A stretch of 64,000 nucleotides of DNA, from positions 248,001 through 312,000 of the forward strand of contig NZ_BJMM01000002.1 in assembly GCF_006539165.1 (NCBI RefSeq), written 5' to 3'. Source of the stretch: Streptomyces cacaoi (GTDB taxonomy: Bacteria; Actinomycetota; Actinomycetes; Streptomycetales; Streptomycetaceae). Below the pieces are notes generated by a model that did no database searches, was not told the origin of the DNA, and saw nothing but the letters and a program-made list of their open reading frames with translations. This document shows, piece by piece, positions 8,028-16,751 of the stretch; within the stretch, counting starts at the first letter, position 1, and each line of letters starts with the position of its first letter. Made by a program: the position numbers and the translations under genes.

Positions 8028-11000
8028 CGACCGCACCCTCGTGGAGGCCCGGCTCAAGCGGGTACTGGACGAACGCATCCGCCCCGCCCTCTACCCCGTC
8101 TCCGTCCCGCTGGAGATCACCGCCTGGCAGGCGCCCGGCGAACCCGTGCCCGTCGCCGAGGGACTGGCAGCGCCCAAGGAGCCCGTCGCGACCGGCGACA
8201 GGTGGGGCCCGCCCTGGGGCACCACCTGGTTCCGGGTGCGCGGCACCGTGCCGCGGGAGTGGGCGGGCCGCACCGTCGAGGCCCTGCTGGACCTCGGGTT
8301 CGACGAGAACATGCCCGGCTTCCAGTGCGAGGGCCTCGTCTACACGCCCGCCGCCGAACCCGTGAAGGGCCTCAACCCGCGCAACCAGTGGGTCCGGGTG
8401 AGCGACAGCGCCCGCGGCGGCGAGGAGGTCGACCTGTACATCGAGGCGGCGGCCAACCCCGTCATCCTCGACTACCACCCCTTCCTGCCGACGCAGCTCG
8501 GCGACAAGCACACCGCGGGCACCGACCCGCTCTACCGCCTGGCCCGCATGGACCTGGCCGTCCTCGACACCGAGGTGTGGGAGCTGATCCAGGACCTGGA
8601 GGTGCTCGGCGAACTCATGGCCGAGCTCCCGGTGGACAGCGCACGCCGCTGGGAGATCCTGCGCGCGCTCGACCGCTCCCTGGACGCCGTCGACCTCCAG
8701 AACGTCGGTGCGAGCGCCGCCCGGGCCCGTGCCTGCCTCGCGGAGGTGCTGGCCCGGCCGGCCGAGCCGTCCGCGCACCGCATCAGCGCCGTCGGGCACG
8801 CCCACATCGACTCCGCCTGGCTGTGGCCGCTGCGCGAGACCATCCGCAAGGTCGCCCGCACCACCGCCAACATGACGGCCCTGCTCGACGACGAGGACGA
8901 GTTCGTCTACGCCATGTCCCAGGCCCAGCAGTACGCCTGGATCAAGGAGCACCGGCCCGAGGTCTACGCGAAGGTCAAGAAGGCCGTCGCGGACGGCAGG
9001 TTCGTGCCCGCCGGCGGCATGTGGGTGGAGTCCGACACCAACATGCCCGGCTCGGAGGCCATGGCCCGCCAGTTCGTGCACGGCAGGCGGTTCTTCCTGG
9101 ACGAGTTCGGCGTCGAGAACGACGAGGCGTGGCTGCCGGACACCTTCGGCTTCGCCGCCGGGCTGCCGCAGATCATCAAGGCGGCCGGCGCCAAGTGGCT
9201 GCTCACCCAGAAGATCTCCTGGTCGGCCACCAACTCCTTCCCGCACCACACCTTCTGGTGGGAGGGCATCGACGGCACCCGGGTGTTCACACACTTCCCG
9301 CCCGTCGACACCTACAACTGCTCGATGCAGGGCAAGGAGATCGCGCACGCCGCGAAGAACTTCAAGGAGAAGGGCCGCGCCACCCACTCCCTGGCCCCCA
9401 CCGGCTACGGCGACGGGGGCGGCGGCACCACCCGCGAGATGGTCGCCAAGGCGCGCAGGCTGCGGAACCTGGAGGGCTCGGCCACCGTCACCTGGGAGAA
9501 GCCCGCCGACTTCTTCGCCAAGGCCGAGGCCGAGTACCCCGGCGCCCCGGTGTGGGCCGGCGAGCTGTATCTGGAGCTGCACCGCGCCACCCTCACCAGC
9601 CAGGCCAAGACCAAGCAGGGCAACCGGCGCAGCGAACACCTGCTGTACGAGGCCGAGTTGTGGGCGGCGACGGCCGCGGTACGCGCCGGCTCCGCCTACC
9701 CGCACGAGCGGCTCGACCGGCTGTGGAAGACCGTGCTGCTGCACCAGTTCCACGACATCCTGCCCGGCTCCTCCATCGCCTGGGTGCACCGCGAGGCGGA
9801 GCGCACCTACGCCGAGGTGGCCGCCGAGCTGGAGGAGATCATCGAGGGCGCGCTGACCGCGCTGACCGCGCTGACCGGCGAGCCGGCCTCCGGCGGCGAC
9901 GGACCGGCCGCCCTGCTCGTCAACTCCGCGCCGCACGCCCGCAACGGCGTCCCCGCCCTCGCGGCCGGGCCCGCCGCCACCGAGGCCCCCGCCGTGGCCG
10001 TCAGCCGCCGCGCCGAGGGCGGCTACACGCTGGAGAACGGGCTGCTGCGGATCGCCGTGGACGCGCGCGGCCTGGTCGTCTCCGCCTACGACCTCGCCGC
10101 CGACCGCGAGACGCTCGCGCCCGGCGCCGCCGCCAACCTCCTCCAACTGCACCCGGACTTCCCCAACATGTGGGACGCCTGGGACGTCGACGCCTTCTAC
10201 CGCAACGTCGTCACCGACCTCACCGAGGCCGAGGAGGTCCTGCTCACCGAGGAGAGCGACGAGCGCGCCACGGTCCGGGTCACCCGCGCCTTCGGCGACT
10301 CCCGCGCCGTCCAGCACCTCACCCTGCGGGCCGGCGGCACCGGGCTGGAGCTGGAGACCGAGGTCGACTGGCACGAGACGGAGAAGTTCCTCAAGGCGGC
10401 CTTCCCGCTCGATCTGCACACCGAGCGGTACGCGGCCGAGACCCAGTTCGGCCATCTGCACCGGCCCACCCACACCAACACCAGCTGGGAGGCGGCCAAG
10501 TTCGAGGCGTGCGCCCACCGCTTCGTCCATCTGACGGAGCCCGGCTGGGGCGTGGCCCTCGCCAACGACTCCACCTACGGCCACGACGTCACCCGCACCG
10601 TGCGCGACACCGACGGCGGCACCACGACCACGGTGCGCCTCTCGCTGCTGCGCGCGCCCCGCTTCCCCGACCCGGAGACCGATCAGGGCCTGCACCGGTT
10701 CCGGTACACGCTCGTCCCCGGCGCGGCCATCGGGGACGCCGTCCGGGCCGGCCAGGACGTCAACCTGCCGCTGCGCACGGCCGGTCCGTCCGCCGGGGCC
10801 GTCGAGCCGCTGGTCTCGCTGACGGGAGCCGACGCCGACGCGGTGACCGTCTCGGCCGTGAAGCTCGCCGACGACGGCAGCGGCGACGTCGTCGTCCGCC
10901 TCCACGAGGCGCACGGCGGACGGGCGTCCGCGGTGCTGCGGCCCGGCTTCGCCGTCGGATCGGTGACCGTTACCGACCTGCTGGAGCGGCCCCTGGAGAG

Positions 11001-11106
11001 CGCGCCGGACGGCACCCGGGTGCGGGCCGGGGCGGACGGTGCCGTGGAGCTGTCCCTGCGGCCCTTCCGGCTGGTCACGCTGCGCATGACCCGGGCCACG
11101 GCCTGA
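8020..11106 (+). CDS. GH38 alpha-mannosidase
   Basis: A 1,028-residue cytosolic enzyme that removes alpha-linked mannose. An N-terminal domain of about 250 residues precedes the catalytic domain. The GH38 signatures are clear: HAHIDSAWLW, with zinc ligands H262 and D264; WLPDTFGF, with nucleophile D374; and FHDILPGSSI near residue 577. C-terminal beta domains follow. Length matches the bacterial family. The ATG follows AGGAG and overlaps the GH5 gene, so the two enzymes are made together. With the importer and GH5 enzyme it forms a route to strip imported glycans to monosaccharides. Linkage preference cannot be read from sequence. Confidence 0.92.
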   Translation: MHDDRTLVEARLKRVLDERIRPALYPVSVPLEITAWQAPGEPVPVAEGLAAPKEPVATGDRWGPPWGTTWFRVRGTVPREWAGRTVEALLDLGFDENMPGFQCEGLVYTPAAEPVKGLNPRNQWVRVSDSARGGEEVDLYIEAAANPVILDYHPFLPTQLGDKHTAGTDPLYRLARMDLAVLDTEVWELIQDLEVLGELMAELPVDSARRWEILRALDRSLDAVDLQNVGASAARARACLAEVLARPAEPSAHRISAVGHAHIDSAWLWPLRETIRKVARTTANMTALLDDEDEFVYAMSQAQQYAWIKEHRPEVYAKVKKAVADGRFVPAGGMWVESDTNMPGSEAMARQFVHGRRFFLDEFGVENDEAWLPDTFGFAAGLPQIIKAAGAKWLLTQKISWSATNSFPHHTFWWEGIDGTRVFTHFPPVDTYNCSMQGKEIAHAAKNFKEKGRATHSLAPTGYGDGGGGTTREMVAKARRLRNLEGSATVTWEKPADFFAKAEAEYPGAPVWAGELYLELHRATLTSQAKTKQGNRRSEHLLYEAELWAATAAVRAGSAYPHERLDRLWKTVLLHQFHDILPGSSIAWVHREAERTYAEVAAELEEIIEGALTALTALTGEPASGGDGPAALLVNSAPHARNGVPALAAGPAATEAPAVAVSRRAEGGYTLENGLLRIAVDARGLVVSAYDLAADRETLAPGAAANLLQLHPDFPNMWDAWDVDAFYRNVVTDLTEAEEVLLTEESDERATVRVTRAFGDSRAVQHLTLRAGGTGLELETEVDWHETEKFLKAAFPLDLHTERYAAETQFGHLHRPTHTNTSWEAAKFEACAHRFVHLTEPGWGVALANDSTYGHDVTRTVRDTDGGTTTTVRLSLLRAPRFPDPETDQGLHRFRYTLVPGAAIGDAVRAGQDVNLPLRTAGPSAGAVEPLVSLTGADADAVTVSAVKLADDGSGDVVVRLHEAHGGRASAVLRPGFAVGSVTVTDLLERPLESAPDGTRVRAGADGAVELSLRPFRLVTLRMTRATA

Positions 11107-11182
11107 CCGGCCGCCGTGTCATGATCCACGGGTGACCGCCGGGCCACGACCGCGCCCGCTCCGCCGTACGAAGGGACGTCTC

Positions 11183-12277
11183 ATGGGGCCGACGAAGGCG
11201 ACGCCGGAGGACGCGCCGGACGAGGCGCGGCAGGGCAGCTGGCCCGCCGGCCGCATGCGGGCCGCCCGCATCACCGGAGTCGGCCGCACCGAGCTGGCCG
11301 AGGTGCCCGTGCCCGGCCCCGCGCCGGGCACGGCACTCGTCCGCACCCGCAGGGCGGGGATCTGCGGTACCGACCTGGAGATCCTGCACGGCACCTCCGC
11401 CTTCGTACGGGACGGACGGATCACCTTCCCGCACGTCTTCGGGCACGAGTGGTACGGCGACGTGGTCGCCTACGCCGACGAACCGCCGCCCGGCGCACCG
11501 CGGGTGGGCGACAGCGTCGTCGGCAGAACTATGGTCCCCTGCGGCCGGTGTCCCGCCTGCCACGCCCAACGGGCCCAGATGTGCGAGCAGTTGAGCGAGA
11601 CGGGCCTGTACGGGCTGGACGGCGGCGCCGCCGACTACGTGCGCATGCCCGTGCACGCGCTCACGCCCCTGCCCGCCGGCTTCCCCGAGCCGGCGGGCGC
11701 CCTCGTCGAACCGGCCGTCTCCGTCGTCGAGGCGTACACCCGCGCACGCCTCGCCTTCGACGACCGGATCGCGGTCGTCGGCACCGGCACGATGGGCCTG
11801 CTCGCCGTCCAGTTCGCCGCGCACCACGCGGCACGGGTGGACGCCGTCGGCATCGACGAGGCGGGCCTGGAGCTGGCGCGCCGGTGCGGCGCCGCCGCCG
11901 TCCACCACGCGGACGCGGCGCCCGAGGGCGCCTACTCGCTGATCGTGGAGGCGTCCGGTGCGGCCTCGGCGTTCACCGGTGCGCTGCGGCTCGCCGAGCG
12001 CGGCGCCCGGATCGCGATGGTCGGGGTGGCCCAGCAGCCGGTCACCTTCCACCCCGGGGAGCTGTCCCTCCAGGGCCTGGACATCCTCGGCATCCAGCAC
12101 GGCGTCGCGCACTACGACCGCACGGTGGCCCTCTTCCGGCGGGGAATCCTGGACGCCGCCCCGCTGGTCGGACACACGCTGCCCGCCGAGGCGGTCGGTG
12201 AGGCGTTCGCCCTGCTGGAGGAGGGGCGCAGCGGGCCGCCCAAGATCCTGCTGGACTTCACCGCCGAGCGGGACTGA
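11183..12277 (+). CDS. Zinc-dependent medium-chain dehydrogenase
   Basis: A 364-residue MDR-family dehydrogenase. The catalytic zinc site is seen as GICGTD and GHEWYG, and the structural zinc loop as CGRCPACHAQRAQMC with four Cys. A Rossmann motif (VVGTGTMGLLA) starts the nucleotide-binding half. The ATG chosen follows GAAGGGA; an internal ATG 72 bases downstream would still keep the domain whole. It follows the alpha-mannosidase after 76 bp on the same strand, so it may oxidise a released sugar or polyol, but the substrate is not shown by the sequence. Confidence 0.82.
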   Translation: MGPTKATPEDAPDEARQGSWPAGRMRAARITGVGRTELAEVPVPGPAPGTALVRTRRAGICGTDLEILHGTSAFVRDGRITFPHVFGHEWYGDVVAYADEPPPGAPRVGDSVVGRTMVPCGRCPACHAQRAQMCEQLSETGLYGLDGGAADYVRMPVHALTPLPAGFPEPAGALVEPAVSVVEAYTRARLAFDDRIAVVGTGTMGLLAVQFAAHHAARVDAVGIDEAGLELARRCGAAAVHHADAAPEGAYSLIVEASGAASAFTGALRLAERGARIAMVGVAQQPVTFHPGELSLQGLDILGIQHGVAHYDRTVALFRRGILDAAPLVGHTLPAEAVGEAFALLEEGRSGPPKILLDFTAERD

Positions 12278-12293
12278 GCCGCGCACCCGGCGG

Positions 12294-12343
12294 CGCCGCC
12301 CGGCGGCCGGAGGTTCCCCGCGGCCGTGCGGGGCCGGGCGGCG
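12294..12343. terminator. Hairpin between convergent genes
   Basis: An 11-bp perfect stem (CGCCGCCCGGC / GCCGGGCGGCG) encloses a 28-nt loop that can fold further. It lies between the convergent dehydrogenase and LPFR genes and probably ends transcription from the left. No T-run follows, as is common in Streptomyces. Confidence 0.5.
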
Positions 12344-12356
12344 CGCCGCCCGGTGC

Positions 12357-12476
12357 TCAGCGGGTCGACCGGGAGGCACCGCCCAGCAGCCGGGCCACCA
12401 GCCGGAACGGCAGTGTGACGACGGTCGCGAGGGCCCCTCCCACCATGCGGAACACATCGGCCACGGCGCGGAACAT
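12357..12476 (-). CDS. LPFR-motif small protein
   Basis: A 39-residue protein with a hydrophobic helix followed by the conserved LPFRLVARLLGG motif that names a family of very small actinobacterial proteins. The ATG is preceded by AGGAGG at ideal spacing, which supports expression. It is probably membrane-associated. Its function is unknown. It could share a transcript with the upstream ogt gene, 82 bp away. Confidence 0.75.
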   Translation of the reverse strand: MFRAVADVFRMVGGALATVVTLPFRLVARLLGGASRSTR

Positions 12477-12558
12477 CGGTCCTCCTCGGGGACGGTGGCA
12501 CGGTCGCTTTCTCGTGCGGCGCCGGGTAGCCGCCCCCGCGCGGCCCAAACGGGACGGC

Positions 12559-13077
12559 TCACCACAGCGCCCCGGACCACCTCCCGGCGGCCCCCGCGCC
12601 CTCCAGGCCGAGCAGCCGCCGCTTGCGCTCCAGCCCGCCGCCGTACCCGGTGAGCGAGCCCGAGGCGCCGACGACCCGGTGGCAGGGCACGACGATCCCG
12701 ACGGGATTGCGGCCGTTGGCGAGCCCGACCGCACGCGCGGAACCGGGACTTCGGATCCGCTCGGCGAGCTGCCCGTAGGTCACGGTGCTGCCGTAGGGGA
12801 CACGGCACAGCTCCCGCCAGACGGTGCGCTGGAAGGCGGTGCCCTCCAGGGCCAGCGGGAGGTCGAACTCCCGCAGCTCGCCGGCGAAGTACGCGGCCAG
12901 CTGCTCGGCGGCCTCCCGGAACGGCGCCGCCCCGGCGGGCGCCGGTGCGCCGAACGTCTGCTGCGCGGGGCGGTGCCGCTGCCCCTCCATGTACAGGCCG
13001 CACAACAGACCGTCGGCGGCGACGAGCGTCAGCGGTCCGAGCGGGGAGGCCAGGACGGTGTGGAGACGAGGTGCCAC
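12559..13077 (-). CDS. ogt: Methylated-DNA-protein cysteine methyltransferase
   Basis: A 172-residue suicide repair protein that transfers the methyl group from O6-methylguanine to its own Cys. The active site PCHRV is present (C132), as are the FQRTVW helix and the RAVGLANGRNP Asn hinge. Length is usual for single-domain Ogt. The GTG start was chosen because GGAAGGAAG lies 6 bases upstream; an upstream in-frame GTG lacks this. It lies between the FGGY kinase end and the LPFR gene on the same strand. Confidence 0.92.
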   Translation of the reverse strand: MAPRLHTVLASPLGPLTLVAADGLLCGLYMEGQRHRPAQQTFGAPAPAGAAPFREAAEQLAAYFAGELREFDLPLALEGTAFQRTVWRELCRVPYGSTVTYGQLAERIRSPGSARAVGLANGRNPVGIVVPCHRVVGASGSLTGYGGGLERKRRLLGLEGAGAAGRWSGALW

Positions 13078-13248
13078 GGTGAACTTCCTTCCGACCCGGC
13101 CATCCTGGCCCGCCGCCCGGCCCCGCACCGGCGGAATCGCGCCATCACCCCGGCGGGCCGCCGCGACGGCACGCCCGCCCGGCCGCCCCTGCCGCGCCGG
13201 GGCCGCCGTCCCGCGGTCCGTGCGCGACGGCGGCCCCGCGCCCGGGGT

Positions 13249-14847
13249 TCACCCGGCGGCCGCCGCCGCGGTTCCGGCCGCCGCCCGGTCCCAGCCGGGG
13301 CGCGCCTCGGCGACCCGCGCCCGGTAGTCGGCGTAGCCCCGCTCGTACAGCTCCCGGTCGTCCGCCGCCGGTTCCACGATCCGGTGGCCGGCGTGCCAGC
13401 GCTCCCCGTCGACGGGATCGCCGAGCGCGGCCCTGGCCACGATCGCCGCGCCCTTCGCACCGACCTCGGGCTCCAGCGGAACCCGCACGGGACGGCCGAG
13501 TATCCCGGCGAACGTCCGCACCAGCTCCGGCGAGCGGGCACCGCCGCCGCAGGCCGCGAGCGCCCGCGAGAGCCCCGCCGCCTCCAGGCAGTGCCGCGCG
13601 GCGTAGCCGACCGCCTCGCACATCGCGCGGACCAGATCGGCCCGGCCGTGCCCGAGCGACATCCCCTCGAACCGGGCGCGTGCACCGGGCGCGACGAACG
13701 GCGCCCGCTCGCCCGCCTCGGACAGGAACGGCAGCGCCGTCACCCCGCGTGCCCCGGCGGGGCTGCCCGCCAACAGCGCCTCCAGATCCCCCGTTCCGGC
13801 GCCCACCAGCCCCAGCGCCCAGTCGACACCGGCGGTGCCGACCATGGCGGGCATCGCACGCAGCCAGCGCCCCCGCTCGGGTGTGCACAGCCACATCCCG
13901 GCGGGCTCCGCAGCCCCCGCCGTGTCGGTGTCGTCCGTCAGCACCTGGCAGGCGAGCGTCGTGCCGAGGGTGAGCAGCCCGTCACCGACCTCCCGCACCC
14001 CGCTGCCGATCGCGCAGGCCGGCAGGTCGTAGGGGCCCGCGGTGAGCGGCAGCCCCGCGGGCAGCCCGAGCATCCGGGCGCCCTCCTCGTCCAGCGCGAG
14101 CACGGTGTGCGGGGCGGCGGGCTCGGGCAACAGCCGGGCCGCGTCCGCGACACCGCAGGCGGCCAGCGCCTCGGGACGGTAGGCGCGGGTCGCCGGGTCG
14201 AGGAACGGGAGGGTGGCGTCGGACGCGTCGACCGCGACGGTTCCGGTCAGCCGCTGGGCGACGGCGTCCACGCAGTACCCGGCGACGGACGCCCGCTCCA
14301 GCGCCTGCGGTTCGTGTCTGCGCAGCCAGGCCAGCAGCGGTGCGTGGCAGCCGGGGAAGAGGCCCGAGCCGGTGTGTGCGAAGACCGTGTCGACGGTCTT
14401 GTCGGCGCGCCACTCCTCGACGATGTCCGCGGCCCGGCCGTCCATCCAGGAGATCATCCGCCGCACCGGCCGCCCGTCCGCGTCCCGCAGCCACAGCCCG
14501 TCTCCCTGCCCGGTGAGCGCGAGCGCGGCGGGCGGCCCGGGCAGGGCACCGGCGACCTCGCGGACCACGGCGGCCACGCTGTCGAGCACCTCGTCGAGTT
14601 CCTGCTCGACGACGCCGCCCGGGCCGCGCAGCAGCGTCGAGCGCCGGGAGGCGGTGTGCAGGGCCCTGCCGTCGCGGTCGAAGGCCACGGCCTTGGTGAC
14701 GGAGGTGCCGATGTCGACACCCACGACGACCCCCGCGGCGCTGCTGACCCTGCCGACGCCGCCGGTCCTTCCGGCCCTCCCGGCGCTTCCGGCTCCGTCG
14801 GCCCCGCCGATCCCGTCCGCCCCGCCGACTCCGCCGCTCCCGGCCAT
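13249..14847 (-). CDS. FGGY-family carbohydrate kinase (first of two)
   Basis: A 532-residue sugar or polyol kinase. The phosphate-1 motif VVVGVDIGTSVTK opens the FGGY N-domain. The C-domain has GVDWALG, FLSEAGERAPF and the adenosine motif ACGGGARS, with overall length typical of xylulokinase/gluconokinase-like members. The ATG follows GGAGG but adds about 38 Gly/Ser/Ala-rich residues before the domain; a later start is possible. It is divergent from the phosphatase-DeoR-kinase operon, and an AT-rich dyad lies between. The substrate cannot be named. Confidence 0.85.
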   Translation of the reverse strand: MAGSGGVGGADGIGGADGAGSAGRAGRTGGVGRVSSAAGVVVGVDIGTSVTKAVAFDRDGRALHTASRRSTLLRGPGGVVEQELDEVLDSVAAVVREVAGALPGPPAALALTGQGDGLWLRDADGRPVRRMISWMDGRAADIVEEWRADKTVDTVFAHTGSGLFPGCHAPLLAWLRRHEPQALERASVAGYCVDAVAQRLTGTVAVDASDATLPFLDPATRAYRPEALAACGVADAARLLPEPAAPHTVLALDEEGARMLGLPAGLPLTAGPYDLPACAIGSGVREVGDGLLTLGTTLACQVLTDDTDTAGAAEPAGMWLCTPERGRWLRAMPAMVGTAGVDWALGLVGAGTGDLEALLAGSPAGARGVTALPFLSEAGERAPFVAPGARARFEGMSLGHGRADLVRAMCEAVGYAARHCLEAAGLSRALAACGGGARSPELVRTFAGILGRPVRVPLEPEVGAKGAAIVARAALGDPVDGERWHAGHRIVEPAADDRELYERGYADYRARVAEARPGWDRAAAGTAAAAAG

Positions 14848-14883
14848 GGCCGCCGCCTCCAGACACCCTCGTCCACACATGTT

Positions 14884-14902
14884 CGCTGTTATATTTATAG
14901 CG
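14884..14902. promoter_or_regulatory. AT-rich dyad in divergent FGGY/phosphatase promoter region
   Basis: The imperfect palindrome CGCTGTTATATTTATAGCG has a core of 11 A/T bases in strongly GC-rich surroundings. It sits 37 bp upstream of the kinase start and about 100 bp from the phosphatase start. It may be the promoter and/or operator for both, plausibly bound by the nearby DeoR regulator. Confidence 0.45.
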
Positions 14903-15003
14903 CTCCACGTGAAGAAGCAATGGCCGCGTCCCGGCCGACGGCGGCAACGGGCCGGCGCCCGTGCGCACGGCCCGGCGCCGCCCCCGAATCCTCTGGAGGA
15001 TGA

Positions 15004-15645
15004 ATGGCCGCCCGGCTCCTGCTCGTTCGCCATGGTCAGACGGTCTGGCACGCCGAGAACCGGTACGCCGGGTGCTCGGACGTGGCGCTCACCGAAGCCG
15101 GGGAGCGGCAGGCCGACGCACTGGGGGAGTGGGCGGCCGGCCGGGCCGTCGACGCCGTCGCCTGCTCGCCGCTCTCCCGCGCACGCCGCACCGCCGAGCC
15201 CGCCGCGCAGGCGCTCGGACTCGTCCCCGAGGTCCACGAGGGCCTGCGCGAGCTGGACTTCGGCTGGGCCGAGGGCCGCACGATCGAGGAGATGACCGCG
15301 GAGAACCCGGAGGCGGTCCGGGCCTTCCGTGCCGACGCCGAACGCGGCGCCTTCCCCGGCTCCGAGCGGCCCTCCACGGTCGCCGAGCGGGTGTGCGCCG
15401 TGCTGCGGCGGCTCGCCGTCGCACACGACGGCGGCACGGTGCTGGTGGTCGCGCACAACAGCGCCCTGCGCATCGCGCTGTGCGCACTGCTGGGCATCCC
15501 CGTGGGGCGCTACCGGCTGGTGCTGCCGCGGCTGGAGAACGCCGCCGTCAGCGAGATCGAGGTGGACGGCGCGCGCACGGCGCTGCGCTCCCTCAACGTG
15601 CCCACGGCGCCCGGTGGTTCGTCCGCCGGCCGGGAGGGCGCGTGA
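15004..15645 (+). CDS. Histidine phosphatase (phosphoglycerate-mutase-like)
   Basis: A 213-residue enzyme of the histidine phosphatase superfamily. The catalytic RHGQ motif is at residues 9-12, and the second His is in VVAHNSALRI. An Arg and a Glu of the pocket lie in the SPLSRARRTAEP and ELDFGWAEG segments. The start follows TGGAGGATGA. It overlaps the DeoR gene by 4 bp (GTGA). Flanked by sugar kinases, it may dephosphorylate a sugar phosphate, but the family is too broad to name the substrate. Confidence 0.85.
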   Translation: MAARLLLVRHGQTVWHAENRYAGCSDVALTEAGERQADALGEWAAGRAVDAVACSPLSRARRTAEPAAQALGLVPEVHEGLRELDFGWAEGRTIEEMTAENPEAVRAFRADAERGAFPGSERPSTVAERVCAVLRRLAVAHDGGTVLVVAHNSALRIALCALLGIPVGRYRLVLPRLENAAVSEIEVDGARTALRSLNVPTAPGGSSAGREGA

Positions 15646-16451
15646 CGCCCGCGGGCGGCGGCGGGGGCGGCGCGGGCCCGGCCCGTTCGCAGCAGGACCG
15701 GCGGCAGCTGATCGCCGAACAGGTGGTGCGGCACGGCACCGTCTCCGTCGCCTGGCTCGCCCGGACGACCGGGGTCAGCGTGATGACCGTGCACCGCGAT
15801 CTGGACGCGCTGGCCGGGCGCGGTGTGCTGCGCCGCTTCCGCGGCGGCGTCTCCGCGCTGCCGACGAGCGTCTTCGAGAGCAGCCTGGACTACCGCGCCG
15901 GGGTGCGGGTGGCCGAGAAGGACGCGCTGGCCCGGGCCGCCGCCGCACTGGTGGAGCCCGGCATGTCCGTGATGCTCGACGACTCGTCCTCCGCGCTGGC
16001 GCTGGCCCGGCTGCTGCCCGGCAAGGTGCCGTTGACGGTGCTCACCAACGCGCGCCGGGTGATCGACGTCCTGGCCGACTGCGAGGAGATCCGGCTCATC
16101 GCCCTGGGCGGCGAGTACTCGCACACCCACGACTCCTTCCTCGGCGGGGCCTGCGTGGAGTCGATCGAGGCGCTCTCGGTCGATCTCGTCGTGGTGAGCA
16201 CCTCGGCGATGAACACGCGGCTGACGTTCCACCAGGAGCCCGATGTGGTGCTGGTCAAGCGGGCGATGCTCGCCTCGGCCGCGCGCCGGGTGCTGCTCAT
16301 GGACCACTCCAAGATCCCGCGCACGGCGCTGCACCGCGTCTGCCCGGTGGCCGGGTTCGAGCACGTCGTCGTCGACGAGGGGGTCGACCGGGGGCTGGTG
16401 GCCGAGCTGCGGGAGCAGGTCGCCGATGTGCGGGTGGCGGCCCTCGACTGA
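15642..16451 (+). CDS. DeoR-family transcriptional regulator
   Basis: A 269-residue regulator with an N-terminal DeoR helix-turn-helix (TVSVAWLARTTGVSVMTVHR, about residues 30-50). It has a C-terminal sugar-phosphate-sensing domain, recognisable from the LDDSSSALALARLL, NARRVIDVL and DHSKIPRTALHRV segments. Such regulators are released by phosphorylated sugars, which fits the flanking kinases. GTG start overlapping the upstream stop. A 31-bp palindrome lies 13 bp after its end and is a likely operator. Confidence 0.9.
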   Translation: MTPAGGGGGGAGPARSQQDRRQLIAEQVVRHGTVSVAWLARTTGVSVMTVHRDLDALAGRGVLRRFRGGVSALPTSVFESSLDYRAGVRVAEKDALARAAAALVEPGMSVMLDDSSSALALARLLPGKVPLTVLTNARRVIDVLADCEEIRLIALGGEYSHTHDSFLGGACVESIEALSVDLVVVSTSAMNTRLTFHQEPDVVLVKRAMLASAARRVLLMDHSKIPRTALHRVCPVAGFEHVVVDEGVDRGLVAELREQVADVRVAALD

Positions 16452-16464
16452 GGTCCGGTTCTCA

Positions 16465-16495
16465 CACTCAGGATGTGAAATTAACATGGTGAGTG
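16465..16495. promoter_or_regulatory. 31-bp palindrome, candidate DeoR operator
   Basis: The outer arms CACTCA/TGAGTG and an inner core of the form ATGT-N-AA-N-TT-N-ACAT are symmetric about a single central A. Only nine of 31 positions break symmetry. It is AT-rich in GC-rich DNA, just after the regulator gene and about 255 bp before the second kinase, whose transcription it could control. Confidence 0.65.
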
Positions 16496-16584
16496 ATGCG
16501 GTGTCGCGTGGCCTGTCGGCGGACGCCACACGCTGCCGGCGCCGAGCCGTGTGTACCGACGGCTGCCCACGGCCTTCACCGGGC

Positions 16585-16620
16585 CTGCGGCTCCTGCGGC
16601 TTCTGCGGCTTCTGCGGCTC
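16585..16620. repeat. Four tandem 9-bp repeats in the leader of the second FGGY gene
   Basis: Four consecutive copies of CTGCGGCTY with only the last base varying. They are in the 256-bp stretch between the DeoR palindrome and the second kinase, which holds no convincing gene. The repeats could reflect slippage or a transcript structure. Confidence 0.6.
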
Positions 16621-16751
16621 CCGCGGACCCCGTGGCCTCCGTGGTCACCGGGGCTCCCGGGGGCTTACCGGTCCCCGTGGGGCGCCCGGAGCGGCACGGC
16701 GCCCGTGGCTCACGCGACTCCCCGTGTCTTCCCGTTCGAGAGGAACCGCCC

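Noticed and set aside
5583..8078. Long opposite-strand open frame of over 800 codons across the permease and glycosidase genes
   Set aside because: It is a GC-driven shadow of real genes with clear family motifs and contains only low-complexity Gly/Arg/Val sequence.
7951..10914. Nearly 1,000-codon minus-strand frame opposite the alpha-mannosidase
   Set aside because: It is antisense to a gene with all GH38 motifs, has no ribosome site and its product looks like shadow translation.
8202..11135. 977-codon frame on the same strand as the alpha-mannosidase but in another phase
   Set aside because: Arg/Pro/His-rich sequence typical of an off-frame reading of GC-rich DNA.
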